From contig NZ_DF968182.1 of assembly GCF_001192835.1 (NCBI RefSeq), positions 2,823,113 through 2,887,112 on the forward strand: a stretch of 64,000 nucleotides of DNA. Reading direction: 5' to 3'. The notes beneath the pieces are model-generated. The model was not told the origin of the DNA. It saw only the letters and a list, made by a program, of their open reading frames with translations, and searched no databases. Of this stretch, positions 17,007-25,768 are shown piece after piece (position 1 is the first letter of the stretch; every line of letters begins with the position of its first letter). The position numbers and the translations under genes were made by a program. The stretch comes from Lentimicrobium saccharophilum (GTDB lineage Bacteria; Bacteroidota; Bacteroidia; Bacteroidales; Lentimicrobiaceae).

Positions 17007-17873
17007 ATGGCTTTTTGTGGAAATTGCGGAACCCGTCTGAAAGACGGCGCCGTTTTTTGTCATGAATGCGGAGCACGGCAGGATGCCGGAGCAGCACCAC
17101 CCGTCAGGCAAACCATGCAACCCCCTTCAGCTCCGCCCCCGCCCGTGTATCAGGCCCCACCACCTCCGCCACCCGCCACGGCAGTAACAGGCGCGATAAA
17201 ATTCAGCGTTGAAGAGAAACAGATGCTGAAAATGGTGAAGGTTGAGATGCAGAACACGATGTTCCGCTGCGAATCGGGCGCCATGTACTACATGCAGGGC
17301 AACCTTCAGATAGAATCAAAAATGCCCTCGGCCGGTGGGTTGCTCAAATCAATGGTGACAAAAGAAACAGCTTTTAAGCCCACCATCAGCGGAACCGGAA
17401 CAGTTTATCTGGAACCAAGTTTCGGAGAGTTTACCATTATGGATCTTAAGAATGAAACCTGGATCCTGGACAAAGGCGCTTATTATGCTTCGGAAATGGG
17501 CATAGAAGTCGGCCTCTGGACCAACAAGGCCATCAGCGGGCTGTTTTCGGGTGAGGGATTTTTCCAGACGCAGGTTTCAGGGACGGGCAAAGTGATTGTG
17601 GTCTCCAACGGCCCGCTTGAAGAAATTAACCTGGTAAATGACCGGCTGGTGGTTGACGGTTCCTTCGCCATTGCACGCACGGCAGGTATTGATTTTACCG
17701 TGAATAAAGCGACCAAGGGCCTCTTTTCATCCTGGACATCGGGCGAGGGCATCGTGAATACCTTTACCGGCACCGGCAAGGTGCTGATTGCCCCTGCCGC
17801 AAACCGTCATGTTACCATGATGAACTACCTGGGATCGATTTACCGCAGGGTGATTGCGATAAAGAATTCATAA
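17007..17873 (+). CDS. Zinc-ribbon plus AIM24-family protein
   Basis: This 288-residue protein has an N-terminal ribbon (CGNCGTRLKDGAVFCHECG, residues 4-22), a proline-rich linker to about residue 58, and a C-terminal AIM24/TIGR00266-type domain. That domain is built of beta repeats such as FKPTISGTGTVYLEPSFGEF and FQTQVSGTGKVIVVSNGPLEE. The AIM24 fold is a trimeric beta-prism; its biochemical role in bacteria is not established. There is no signal peptide or membrane span, so it should be cytoplasmic and could attach to the membrane through partners. It ends the four-gene run, 34 bases after the previous gene. Confidence 0.85.
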   Translation: MAFCGNCGTRLKDGAVFCHECGARQDAGAAPPVRQTMQPPSAPPPPVYQAPPPPPPATAVTGAIKFSVEEKQMLKMVKVEMQNTMFRCESGAMYYMQGNLQIESKMPSAGGLLKSMVTKETAFKPTISGTGTVYLEPSFGEFTIMDLKNETWILDKGAYYASEMGIEVGLWTNKAISGLFSGEGFFQTQVSGTGKVIVVSNGPLEEINLVNDRLVVDGSFAIARTAGIDFTVNKATKGLFSSWTSGEGIVNTFTGTGKVLIAPAANRHVTMMNYLGSIYRRVIAIKNS

Positions 17874-17916
17874 AACGCAGATCCGGCCCGGTAATATTTC
17901 ACCGGTAAAAACCGGA

Positions 17917-18501
17917 TTATTCTTTCGTGAAGGTGATTTTCCATAATCCGCGGAAATCACCTTCTTTATAACCTGTTGCCAGGTCACCGGGATATTGCTG
18001 CCTGATAACTTCAAGTGTTCCGGGCAGGATGTCTTTCCCCGCTGCTCCATGGCAACTGAGACAGGCCGGCATCGCCACCCTGATGGGTTTGTAATAAATC
18101 AGGGCACTGTCTTCGTTAAAGATCAAGGGCGATGCAGCGTTTAAAGAACCCAATTTTTTCAGCAGGGCCGCTTCTTTTTCGCCGGGCTTATTGGCGGGAT
18201 TGCGGTATTTATCAGATATCCTCTGAATCCTGCAGTTATATTTCAGCGCAAGTGAATCGGTAAGCGCCATGGCACGTTCGTTACAGAAAGCGACCGCGTG
18301 GCCTGCCCCTCCGGCTTTAGTGGCAAGCATCACGTTTGACAGTAAGACCTGTTGAACAGCCACCGTAATTGAATCGCCAAGCTGTATAAAAGCAGTGGTA
18401 TCAAATCCCCTGCTGTCTGAATTGCCAGGCTGATTTGATTGATTGCAGGAAATAAGAACAAACAGAAGCAGGAAAGAGATGCCGGAAAGTAGTTTTCTCA
18501 T
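17917..18501 (-). CDS. DUF3365 (Tll0287-like) c-type heme lipoprotein
   Basis: A 194-residue exported lipoprotein: the signal ends in a lipobox (LLFVLISC, lipid-carrying C19). The mature part matches the Tll0287-like heme domain (DUF3365), with the core segments AFCNERAMALT, RISDKYRNPAN and a c-type heme site CLSCH (C147, C150, H151). Such domains bind heme in the periplasm and may serve redox sensing or electron transfer; in other proteins they sit in front of histidine kinases. Here the domain stands alone, in the opposite orientation to the zinc-ribbon operon and with no obvious redox partner nearby. Confidence 0.87.
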   Translation of the reverse strand: MRKLLSGISFLLLFVLISCNQSNQPGNSDSRGFDTTAFIQLGDSITVAVQQVLLSNVMLATKAGGAGHAVAFCNERAMALTDSLALKYNCRIQRISDKYRNPANKPGEKEAALLKKLGSLNAASPLIFNEDSALIYYKPIRVAMPACLSCHGAAGKDILPGTLEVIRQQYPGDLATGYKEGDFRGLWKITFTKE

Positions 18502-18525
18502 AGGATTTTTAATGTTTAATCAATG

Positions 18526-18767
18526 TTGTCCGGTTAAGTTATGAGATTCTTCTCCCGCAAAATGCGGGATCAGAATGACTTTGACTTACATGGGTTTGAT
18601 GGGGAGGGGGCTTGGTGGCGGCTATACCGCCACCAAGCCCCCTTTGATTATCTTTAATGTATTGTCATTCTGAACGCAACGTAGTGAAGTGAAGAACCGA
18701 TCCCGATACCATCGGGAGAGCTCACCGAAGGTAATCTCATAACTCATTCTAAAAATTTACCGGACAA
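18526..18767. repeat. MITE-like element with TTGTCCGG ends and a nested palindrome
   Basis: TTGTCCGG (18526-18533) and CCGGACAA (18760-18767) form eight-base inverted ends. Inside, the left arm (18538-18579) and right arm (18664-18743) are inverted relatives, each running GTTATGAGATT to TCAGAATGAC when read inwards. The centre is a perfect 16-pair GC-rich hairpin (18606-18621 with 18627-18642, five-base loop). No open frame is present. A second element with the same ends lies at 44870-45089. The structure resembles a non-coding miniature mobile element. Confidence 0.65.
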
Positions 18768-18776
18768 AAATGATAT

Positions 18777-19226
18777 TTAATGATCAGCATGATTTGCCCT
18801 AAGTTTTCCGGAATAGAAAAAAAGCAGATAGAGCACAAAAAAAGTGAACAGATTCGCGACCAGCACTGCCATAAACCCGCTTCCGTAAATAAACAGTACA
18901 GACAGGATAAGAAATGCAGTATTTACCAGCACAGCCCTGAACATAGCCTTCAAACGGATCAGATCAAAGCCTTGCTGTTCATTTTTTTCCTTAGAGAATG
19001 CAACCAGGGCCAGGCCGGTCAATAAAGTCAGCAGGGTCAGCTCATCGGAGAAATTTGTCCGGAAAGTCACGAACATTTTAGTTTCCAGGAAGGCCGAGTA
19101 AACGGCAAAAACCGGGATTTTCAACCTGAAATCAAACCAGGTGAACAGCACCGCCAGCAATACGCCGGCGGAAGACAGTATCATACCGGGCAACTTCCAC
19201 CGGTAAGGCAATAAAAGCTTGTTCAT
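18777..19226 (-). CDS. Four-span membrane protein of unknown function
   Basis: About 149 residues when started at the ATG at 19226 (MNKLLLPYRWKLPG); the frame is open to 19292, which would overlap the lipoprotein gene upstream. Four membrane spans are visible: GMILSSAGVLLAVLFTWF, LTLLTLLTGLALVAFS, AVLVNTAFLILSVLFIYG and VANLFTFFVLYLLFFY. The charged KEKNEQQGFDLIRLKAM loop between the second and third spans is probably cytoplasmic. Similar short proteins opening with KLLLPYR occur in Bacteroidota, but no function is known. It probably shares a transcript with the lipoprotein gene. Confidence 0.7.
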   Translation of the reverse strand: MNKLLLPYRWKLPGMILSSAGVLLAVLFTWFDFRLKIPVFAVYSAFLETKMFVTFRTNFSDELTLLTLLTGLALVAFSKEKNEQQGFDLIRLKAMFRAVLVNTAFLILSVLFIYGSGFMAVLVANLFTFFVLYLLFFYSGKLRANHADH

Positions 19227-19278
19227 TGACAATGAATCAAATACAAATGTGAAAATATTATACCATCCCGCGCTGAAA

Positions 19279-19932
19279 TCAGTTTTCAGCACTGGAATAA
19301 ACCGGAAAAGTCACGCTGGTTTCATCGTCAAAGTCGACCCTGACTCCAACCATCCCAAACTTATGGTTAGCAATGTAGGTGATTTTCTGAATCCCGCCGC
19401 TCTTAATGTCAATCGGGGTGGTTTCAACCTGAATGGTTTTGATCAGGAAAAATCCGTACGGATAGTCATCAACCCCGGTTTTACTGACTACCTTCCTTTC
19501 TTTACCGGTATTGCCAACCGGGTAGGTGTCGCCAACCTTCGAATCGTACTTCACCAGTACACCGGCACCCGGGCCCGTAAGGCATTTAATGCCTTCGGTG
19601 GTCTGCTGCATCTTCAGGTTGGTGATGGTGACATCATCGCCGTTGATGGTAACGCCGGGGAAACCCGAAACCATGTTTTTGATAAAAGTGTTGGTAACTT
19701 TGGCCGAGGCGGTATAGGTCGAAACACCATCCTTCAGCTCGGTAACTACCGCTGAAAAGTCGCTTACTCCCGCTATTTCAGCAGAACTGGATGAAACGAT
19801 AACACCAACCTCGCCCATGGGTGACTGGTCGCCCTTGAGTTCATTCGCATCTTCCTTGTCAAGGATTTTCTCGCAGGATAAGCAGAAAACGCTGACTGAG
19901 ATGCCAAGCAGAATTACAAACAGCTTTTTCAT
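19279..19932 (-). CDS. Lipoprotein of unknown function
   Basis: A 217-residue protein with a signal peptide ending in the lipobox FCLSC (lipid-carrying cysteine at residue 20). The mature part is rich in beta-strand-type sequence (SAEIAGVSDFSAVVTELK, KVTNTFIKNMVSGFPG) with no cysteine-based or catalytic motif that I recognise. It is probably anchored to the outer or inner membrane facing the periplasm. The membrane-protein gene follows directly downstream. Confidence 0.75.
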   Translation of the reverse strand: MKKLFVILLGISVSVFCLSCEKILDKEDANELKGDQSPMGEVGVIVSSSSAEIAGVSDFSAVVTELKDGVSTYTASAKVTNTFIKNMVSGFPGVTINGDDVTITNLKMQQTTEGIKCLTGPGAGVLVKYDSKVGDTYPVGNTGKERKVVSKTGVDDYPYGFFLIKTIQVETTPIDIKSGGIQKITYIANHKFGMVGVRVDFDDETSVTFPVYSSAEN

Positions 19933-20030
19933 GTGAGGATAATTGATTAAATGTGAAGTAAATTAAGAGGTCTCATATTATTGATATTAAAAGCATTACG
20001 CTTTCAAAATCAACCGATCGTCCATAAAGA

Positions 20031-23000
20031 TTAATAAAACCGATTCCCGCACTTTCCGCAGAATTTTACGCCCGGTTTCAGTGGATTTCCGCACTTAGGA
20101 CAGAATTTGGGCGTAGAAGCAGGTTTCATAACCGTACCACCCGCCTGCATTGGAGTAGCGGGTGGAGTTGCTGCCGGCATGACCGGGGCAGCAGGGATAG
20201 TTACATTCACCGGACCGGAAGCCGGCTGTCTCTTTCTCCGGCGCCTGCGGATCAACAGCAGCAACAGTAACAACAGCAATAAAAATCCTGCTGCAATCAA
20301 AACATAAACCATCCTTTTGTCGGTTCCGGTCTTCAGGATAATAGCTGAAGACTTTTCCTCAAAAGTGTTGACCCTGGGATTCGCCTCCATCGATTTCAGC
20401 GCAGCAACAGCCTCTCCGGAGGAAGCAATCATTTCGGCCGATGTCGCCACCACCTTTCCTGAAACCTCATCCCAGCGGCTTTTCAGGAGCGGATCCTCCG
20501 GAGTTTGAAGAACACCCGGTGCAAGGATGATAAGTGACTCCATTCCCGACCGGTATGCACCGGCTGAACTGAATAAGCGTGCTGCCTTTTCGGGAGACTC
20601 CACCGTAAGCCAGTGAATCTTCAGTTCATGCTGCTCAAACCAGCGGTTGAATTCAGGATAACCTTGTAACATCTGGTTCAACGCCTGAACGGGCAAGGAG
20701 CCATTGCTGAGCTTGAGTTGTTTGTCATTTAATGCCGGAACGCCTTTCATTAGCAGGGCCTCCTGCCCGTTACCGGCCATCGCGGCGGGAAACAGCGACC
20801 AGTGAGCACCGGTGTTTTGGGTCACCGGATTTATCAAACCCTGTTCAATGCATTTATTGGCATAGATCAGCACGGCGTCACTTTCAGCCCACAAATTGCG
20901 GAAGCTGCAGAATTCAAGGGCAACGCTTGAAGCATGATAGGCGGCATTGAGGGCATTTTTGGTTTTGTCAATGTACTCCAGATGCTTCTGGATTTTCGCA
21001 AAATTGAGTGTTTTTACATCCCAGATAATTACAGCCCCTTTGACTATAAGATCTGCAAAAAGATCCGTATAAGCCTTAAAATCATCCAGATTAAGCCTCC
21101 AGGCAGCCACATCCGTGTATTGCTGCCGGATATCGGTGGAACGGTCGCGCAAGGCCGGTTGTAACTGTCCGTATACCGCGTGTACTTTCGCCGGATCCTG
21201 GTTTAAAAGCTTCAGTACTTCCGATGTCTGTCCGGCGTAAAACTTTGCCACCAGCTTATCGGCAATCATGTCGGGGAACGGAAGGTAATAAACAACAGCA
21301 TCCACCACAGCATCCATCATCTGCTTCTGCTTTTCGGTGAGCGCATAATTGGCAGCATGGCCCAGCAACCGGTAATATTCATCCGTCGGCAGTTTCTTTA
21401 CCTGTGCAATAACCTCCAATAAAAAATTCTGGGCAATATTGCGTTTGGCAGCATCCTCACTTATACCAAGCAGATGCTGGTTAACATAGCCTGTGGCCTG
21501 CACGCCCGCATCCGACAACTGTTTGCCGGTTTCGGTATTGCCCAGCCAGTTCCCGACCTTCTCATTGAATTTAAACTTTTCGGCGGCGTAAAACATCAGG
21601 AACTTCAGCGCTTCATAACTTTGCTGACCGAACACCTTGGCGCAGTCACGCACATACCTCGCGGATCCTTTGATATTGGTCATCAGCATACCGATCACAT
21701 GCAGTTTTTCCTCAATGTACATGGCATCCTGGTGACCTCCGGAACAGAGGCTGTTTTCCATTTCAAGCAACTTCGTCAGGACATTTGCTTTAAAATCCAT
21801 CGCCTTGAGGGTGGTTACCACCGGGGGCTCCCCCGCATTCTGCGCATCAACAACAGCGGCATCCCCGCCGGCCAGCAGGTCCAGGGCTTCGGTAAGCGCG
21901 CCCTTCCTGCGGCCGGTAAGGTCAGCGATTTTCGCTTCCAATGGTTCAATCTGCATTGTCCGGTCATAATCTCCTGAAAACAGCCTTCTTTTCCCTTCAA
22001 AATCCCTGACCACCAGTTTAAACTTTCCCGATGGCTCCGTAATGGCCGAAAATCCTCCCTTTTCATTTTCGAGCATCTGAATAAACATTGCCCGGTCTTC
22101 TTTAAAATAAAGGTTATAGACCTTCTGAAATTCTGCTTTGTCAAACTTCCGGCTGGCAAGAAATACCACCGCATCGTTGACCGGTGTCTTTTTGTTCGGG
22201 ACAGTCATGTAGCTTTCAGGAAGCAATGCATAAATACTGCTCTCCAGGTTGTAATACTCAAGCTGTGGCAACAGCACTTTATAGGGCAGAATTTCCATCC
22301 CGGGTTTGAGGATATAAATATCCTGCTCAAGGGTTTTATAAACCGAGAGATAGGCCTGGGTGGTCTCGGTTTTTTCGCTCAGCGAAGGATAGCTGGCCTT
22401 CAGCAGAAACAGATCGTAATTATCAATCAGTCCTCCGGTGTTTTCGCCCCTTTTTTCATCAGTCGCTTTTATGATGGGCGCTTCAAGCACAAGCACTGCA
22501 TTCCCCTGGGCGTTTGTTACCGTTTCCTTCGAGATAACCTTCAATCCAGCAGGAACCGACCAGGAGATGGTTTTCCCCTCAACAGGCCTTCCGTTTTCAT
22601 CTTCGAAATGAAATACGGCCTTTGTCCTGCTGCGCCCGTCGCCGACAATTTTATTCTGGCTGAATACAATGCCTGTCTTTTCTGTTTTTACTTCTTCTTC
22701 TTTGGTTCCGGCGGCCTCGCTGCTTTTTTTCTGACCGGCATATTCAAATAAAATGGGGGGTATGTAAACAAAAACACCATGGTTGGGCATAGGCATATAT
22801 GCCGAAGGCATGCCCATATCGCGAATGCTGTAGTTCTCCACATACTTTTGCTCCGAAGCGGGCAGGCCGATGAAGGCTTTTTTGAAGCCGGTCATCCCGG
22901 CCATCTTACCCATAGCATCATTGAATTCGGTAAACTCTTCATTGCTGAACAATATCCCGTTAGCTTCTCCCGGTGCAGATGCCTCCCCGAATGTACCCTC

Positions 23001-23630
23001 TCCGCCGCGGGTTATATCCAGATACCAGCTGGATTGCCCCGTAATATCCTTCCCATAATATACCCCGGGAATTATGTTCCCGTTCCGGCCGTCGGTGGCT
23101 TTTGTAATTTCAATTTTTGCTTTGCCCTTAACACCGTTCAGTTCACACACAATATATACAAAATTGTCGCCCTCTTTTTTAGGGATCAGGGTGATAGGGT
23201 TCAGTCCTTCGCGGAAAGTTTCAAGGGCAATATTTGTGGCCAGCTTCTGATTGGCAGCATAATCCGTTGAACCGGTGGCCCTGGCCATAAATTTCTGCAT
23301 GAAACGGAACATAAAATACACCATGCGCTGCGATGATTTCACCGGCGTCCCGAACATGGGGCTGGTAAATTTGACCAATGCCACGCCCGATTGCATGTTA
23401 ACCTCGGTTTCATCGGGAAAACCGGAACTGACACCTATTTTTACCTTGCCGCTCATAGTGGTAATTACTTCCCCTTCGCCGTTCCGGGCCGAAATCACCA
23501 GGGTGGTAAAATCCTCCCCGTCGCCGGCAAGTTGCGGTTTCCCGGGCTCCACCAGCAACCTGAACGATTCCTGCGGAAATCCTGTAAGGGCCATCAGTAA
23601 TATTAATCCTGCGATTATTGTCCGTTTCAT
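20031..23630 (-). CDS. Large membrane-anchored protein: Ig-like domains outside, zinc ribbon inside
   Basis: The 1,199-residue protein starts with a signal peptide (IIAGLILLMALTGFPQ). Near the N-terminus there is an invasin/Big_1-like beta domain (KPQLAGDGEDFTTLVISARN, about residues 30-95), and a second one around residue 325 (NKIVGDGRSRTKAVFHFEDE). A long, mostly helical region follows to about 1,090. A single span (VYVLIAAGFLLLLLLLLLLI, about 1106-1126) is followed by RRRRRKR, a proline-rich linker and a C-terminal zinc ribbon (CPKCGNPLKPGVKFCGKCG). The arginines place the ribbon in the cytoplasm and over 1,000 residues in the periplasm. It starts three bases after a small membrane-protein gene. 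Confidence 0.85.
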   Translation of the reverse strand: MKRTIIAGLILLMALTGFPQESFRLLVEPGKPQLAGDGEDFTTLVISARNGEGEVITTMSGKVKIGVSSGFPDETEVNMQSGVALVKFTSPMFGTPVKSSQRMVYFMFRFMQKFMARATGSTDYAANQKLATNIALETFREGLNPITLIPKKEGDNFVYIVCELNGVKGKAKIEITKATDGRNGNIIPGVYYGKDITGQSSWYLDITRGGEGTFGEASAPGEANGILFSNEEFTEFNDAMGKMAGMTGFKKAFIGLPASEQKYVENYSIRDMGMPSAYMPMPNHGVFVYIPPILFEYAGQKKSSEAAGTKEEEVKTEKTGIVFSQNKIVGDGRSRTKAVFHFEDENGRPVEGKTISWSVPAGLKVISKETVTNAQGNAVLVLEAPIIKATDEKRGENTGGLIDNYDLFLLKASYPSLSEKTETTQAYLSVYKTLEQDIYILKPGMEILPYKVLLPQLEYYNLESSIYALLPESYMTVPNKKTPVNDAVVFLASRKFDKAEFQKVYNLYFKEDRAMFIQMLENEKGGFSAITEPSGKFKLVVRDFEGKRRLFSGDYDRTMQIEPLEAKIADLTGRRKGALTEALDLLAGGDAAVVDAQNAGEPPVVTTLKAMDFKANVLTKLLEMENSLCSGGHQDAMYIEEKLHVIGMLMTNIKGSARYVRDCAKVFGQQSYEALKFLMFYAAEKFKFNEKVGNWLGNTETGKQLSDAGVQATGYVNQHLLGISEDAAKRNIAQNFLLEVIAQVKKLPTDEYYRLLGHAANYALTEKQKQMMDAVVDAVVYYLPFPDMIADKLVAKFYAGQTSEVLKLLNQDPAKVHAVYGQLQPALRDRSTDIRQQYTDVAAWRLNLDDFKAYTDLFADLIVKGAVIIWDVKTLNFAKIQKHLEYIDKTKNALNAAYHASSVALEFCSFRNLWAESDAVLIYANKCIEQGLINPVTQNTGAHWSLFPAAMAGNGQEALLMKGVPALNDKQLKLSNGSLPVQALNQMLQGYPEFNRWFEQHELKIHWLTVESPEKAARLFSSAGAYRSGMESLIILAPGVLQTPEDPLLKSRWDEVSGKVVATSAEMIASSGEAVAALKSMEANPRVNTFEEKSSAIILKTGTDKRMVYVLIAAGFLLLLLLLLLLIRRRRRKRQPASGPVNVTIPAAPVMPAATPPATPMQAGGTVMKPASTPKFCPKCGNPLKPGVKFCGKCGNRFY

Positions 23631-23633
23631 AGT

Positions 23634-23840
23634 TTATTCATTTTCAAAATAACCGGGGATGGAATTGTACTCTTTTTCAACCGGAGATTTCTTCGGAATA
23701 CTCTTGTACCAGTAATATCCGAACAAGCCGGCAATGGCAACGACAATAACAAGTATTACAATCAGGCAACCGGAACAACATCCCCTTTTTTTCTTTTTTT
23801 GCTGCTGCGGATAAGTTGAATCATCAGGAGTTTCAGTCAT
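23634..23840 (-). CDS. Small cysteine-rich single-span membrane protein
   Basis: This 68-residue protein has a Gln/Lys-rich head (TYPQQQKKKKRGCCSGC), one span (LIVILVIVVAIAGLFGYYW) and a short outer tail. Lysines before the span put the N-terminus and the CCSGC cluster in the cytoplasm or at the membrane face. Its stop is three bases from the start of the 1,199-residue zinc-ribbon protein, so the two should be translated from one mRNA. The three clustered cysteines could bind metal or be lipidated, but no family is recognised. Confidence 0.7.
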   Translation of the reverse strand: MTETPDDSTYPQQQKKKKRGCCSGCLIVILVIVVAIAGLFGYYWYKSIPKKSPVEKEYNSIPGYFENE

Positions 23841-24262
23841 AAAAATACGTTTAGAGTCCGGTACTATATATTATAATCGGTGTAATTATCAGATATTAAA
23901 GGTTTTCTGGTCAAAACAGAACAGGTAGCTTCAAACCATCGGTAAGTCAGGTGAAAGGTAACGCAAAAACCCTTTCTTGTCAATATATTTTAGCCTTCTG
24001 CAAGAGAAATTATGTATAAACGGGCTGGCCAAACCGGTAAAATTTAAGCCAATTTTAATGCTATCCGGGGCCGCAATGCTATAACGCTGATTATCTGTTC
24101 ATTATCTTATTTATAATGCATTTAACGCTCATACATACATACATCTATATTGCTATTTTTCTGCTATTTACGGAATTCTGACTGCCTGCTGATAAACAAA
24201 ACTTTTGTTTGGTATTTGAATAATTTGTTTCTTTGCAGGCTCAAACCAAAAAAGGAGAAAAA
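23841..24262. other. Divergent spacer with promoter of the acpP operon
   Basis: No gene is seen in this AT-rich stretch. Near its right end TTTCTTTG (24228-24235) is one mismatch from TAnnTTTG, with a TTTG 16 bases before it, and probably drives acpP. A short CATACATACATAC run lies at about 24130-24142. Confidence 0.5.
24253..24257 (+). promoter_or_regulatory. Shine-Dalgarno site of acpP
   Basis: AGGAG lies five bases before the ATG at 24263. Strong SD sites are uncommon in this phylum; this one rules out an earlier TTG start at 24233. Confidence 0.7.
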
Positions 24263-24499
24263 ATGTCAGACATTGCAACAAAAGTAAAAGCTATCATCGT
24301 TGATAAGCTTGGCGTTGATGAGAACGAAGTGACTCCCGAAGCAAGTTTCACCAACGATTTAGGTGCAGATTCTCTTGATACCGTTGAACTGATCATGGAA
24401 TTCGAAAAGGAATTCAACATTGCCATCCCCGATGATCAGGCTGAAAAAATCGGTACTGTAGGCGACGCCATTGCTTACATCGAAAACAACACCAAATAA
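24263..24499 (+). CDS. acpP: Acyl carrier protein
   Basis: A 78-residue acidic protein with the ACP signature [16 protein letters not shown]37 takes the 4'-phosphopantetheine arm that carries growing fatty acids. Length and composition are standard. The ATG at 24263 follows a strong ribosome-binding site. It heads a three-gene set with fabF (12 bases on) and rnc (three bases after fabF), an order common in Bacteroidota that links fatty-acid elongation with RNase III. Confidence 0.97.
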   Translation: MSDIATKVKAIIVDKLGVDENEVTPEASFTNDLGADSLDTVELIMEFEKEFNIAIPDDQAEKIGTVGDAIAYIENNTK

Positions 24500-24511
24500 G
24501 GATTTTCCTGA

Positions 24512-25765
24512 ATGAAGTTAAGACGAGTTGTAGTAACCGGACTAGGTGCACTTACTCCATTAGGCAATACTGTTCCAGCATACTGGGATGGCTTGGTTAA
24601 TGGAGTAAGCGGCGCTGACCGTATCACGCGGTTCGATGCAGGCAGGTTCAAGACGCAGTTTGCATGCGAAGTCAAGAACTTCGATCCCCTGAATTATTTC
24701 GACAGGAAAGAAGTTCGCAAGTACGATCCCTATGCCCAGTACGGTATGGTCAGCTCTGACGAGGCAGTTGCCGATGCAGGACTGATACCCGAAAAACTCG
24801 ACCTCAACCGTATTGGTGTAATCTGGGCCTCCGGAATCGGCGGGCTGGTTACCTTCCTTGAGGAAGTCAGCGCTTACGCCACCGGCGATGGAACACCCAG
24901 GTTCAACCCGTTCTTTATCCCGAAAATGATTGCCGATATCACGGCAGGACATATCTCCATCAAACATGGCTTCAAAGGCCCCAACTTCGCTACGGTTTCG
25001 GCCTGTGCATCGTCGGCCAACGCCATTGTGGACGCATTCAGTTACATCAAGTGGGGAAAGGCCGATATGTTTGTCTGCGGCGGATCGGAAGCCGCGGTAA
25101 ATGCGCCCGGTGTCGGCGGTTTCAATGCCATGCACGCCATCTCCACAAGAAATGATGATCCCAAAACCGGTTCCCGTCCGTTTGACAAGGACCGCGACGG
25201 CTTTGTGATCGGAGAAGGCGCCGGAGCCCTGATCCTCGAAGAACTGGATCATGCCCTGGCCAGGGGAGCTAAAATCTACGCCGAAGTGGCCGGTAGCGGT
25301 CTTACCGCCGATGCCTATCACATGACAGGCCCCCATCCCGAAGGCGACGGCGCCATGCGCGCCATGAAAGCCGCGCTGGAAGAAGCCGGACTCAGCCCCG
25401 CCGATGTTGACCATATCAATACGCACGGCACCTCCACCCCCCTGGGTGATATTGCCGAAGCTAAAGCCATTGTTACGCTCTTCGGCGAACATGCGCCCAA
25501 AATCAACATCAACAGTACCAAATCAATGACAGGCCACCTGCTGGGAGCCGCCGGAGCCATTGAAGCCATCGCCACCATACTGGCCGTTCAGAACAACATC
25601 ATTCCCCCGACCATCAACCACTTTACCGATGATCCGGAAATCGATCCCACACTGAACTTTACCTTTGGAAAGGCTGTAAACAGAACCGTCAATGTCGCCA
25701 TCAGCAACACTTTCGGTTTTGGCGGACACAATGCCTCCATCCTGATCAAGAAATTTGTAAAATAA
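24512..25765 (+). CDS. fabF: Beta-ketoacyl-ACP synthase II
   Basis: The 417-residue condensing enzyme extends acyl-ACP with malonyl-ACP in type II fatty acid synthesis. The catalytic triad is C165 in TVSACASSANAI, H305 in NTHGTSTPLGD and H342 in KSMTGHLLGAAGA. The C-terminal NTFGFGGHN motif is present, and the length is normal. The immediate upstream gene encodes its acyl carrier substrate. FabB-type specificity is unlikely, given the sequence and gene order. Confidence 0.96.
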   Translation: MKLRRVVVTGLGALTPLGNTVPAYWDGLVNGVSGADRITRFDAGRFKTQFACEVKNFDPLNYFDRKEVRKYDPYAQYGMVSSDEAVADAGLIPEKLDLNRIGVIWASGIGGLVTFLEEVSAYATGDGTPRFNPFFIPKMIADITAGHISIKHGFKGPNFATVSACASSANAIVDAFSYIKWGKADMFVCGGSEAAVNAPGVGGFNAMHAISTRNDDPKTGSRPFDKDRDGFVIGEGAGALILEELDHALARGAKIYAEVAGSGLTADAYHMTGPHPEGDGAMRAMKAALEEAGLSPADVDHINTHGTSTPLGDIAEAKAIVTLFGEHAPKININSTKSMTGHLLGAAGAIEAIATILAVQNNIIPPTINHFTDDPEIDPTLNFTFGKAVNRTVNVAISNTFGFGGHNASILIKKFVK

Positions 25766-25768
25766 GCT

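Noticed and set aside
24560-25492. Long minus-strand frame of 310 codons opposite fabF
   Set aside because: It is antisense to a clearly identified fabF and its glycine/histidine-rich translation is typical of a shadow frame.
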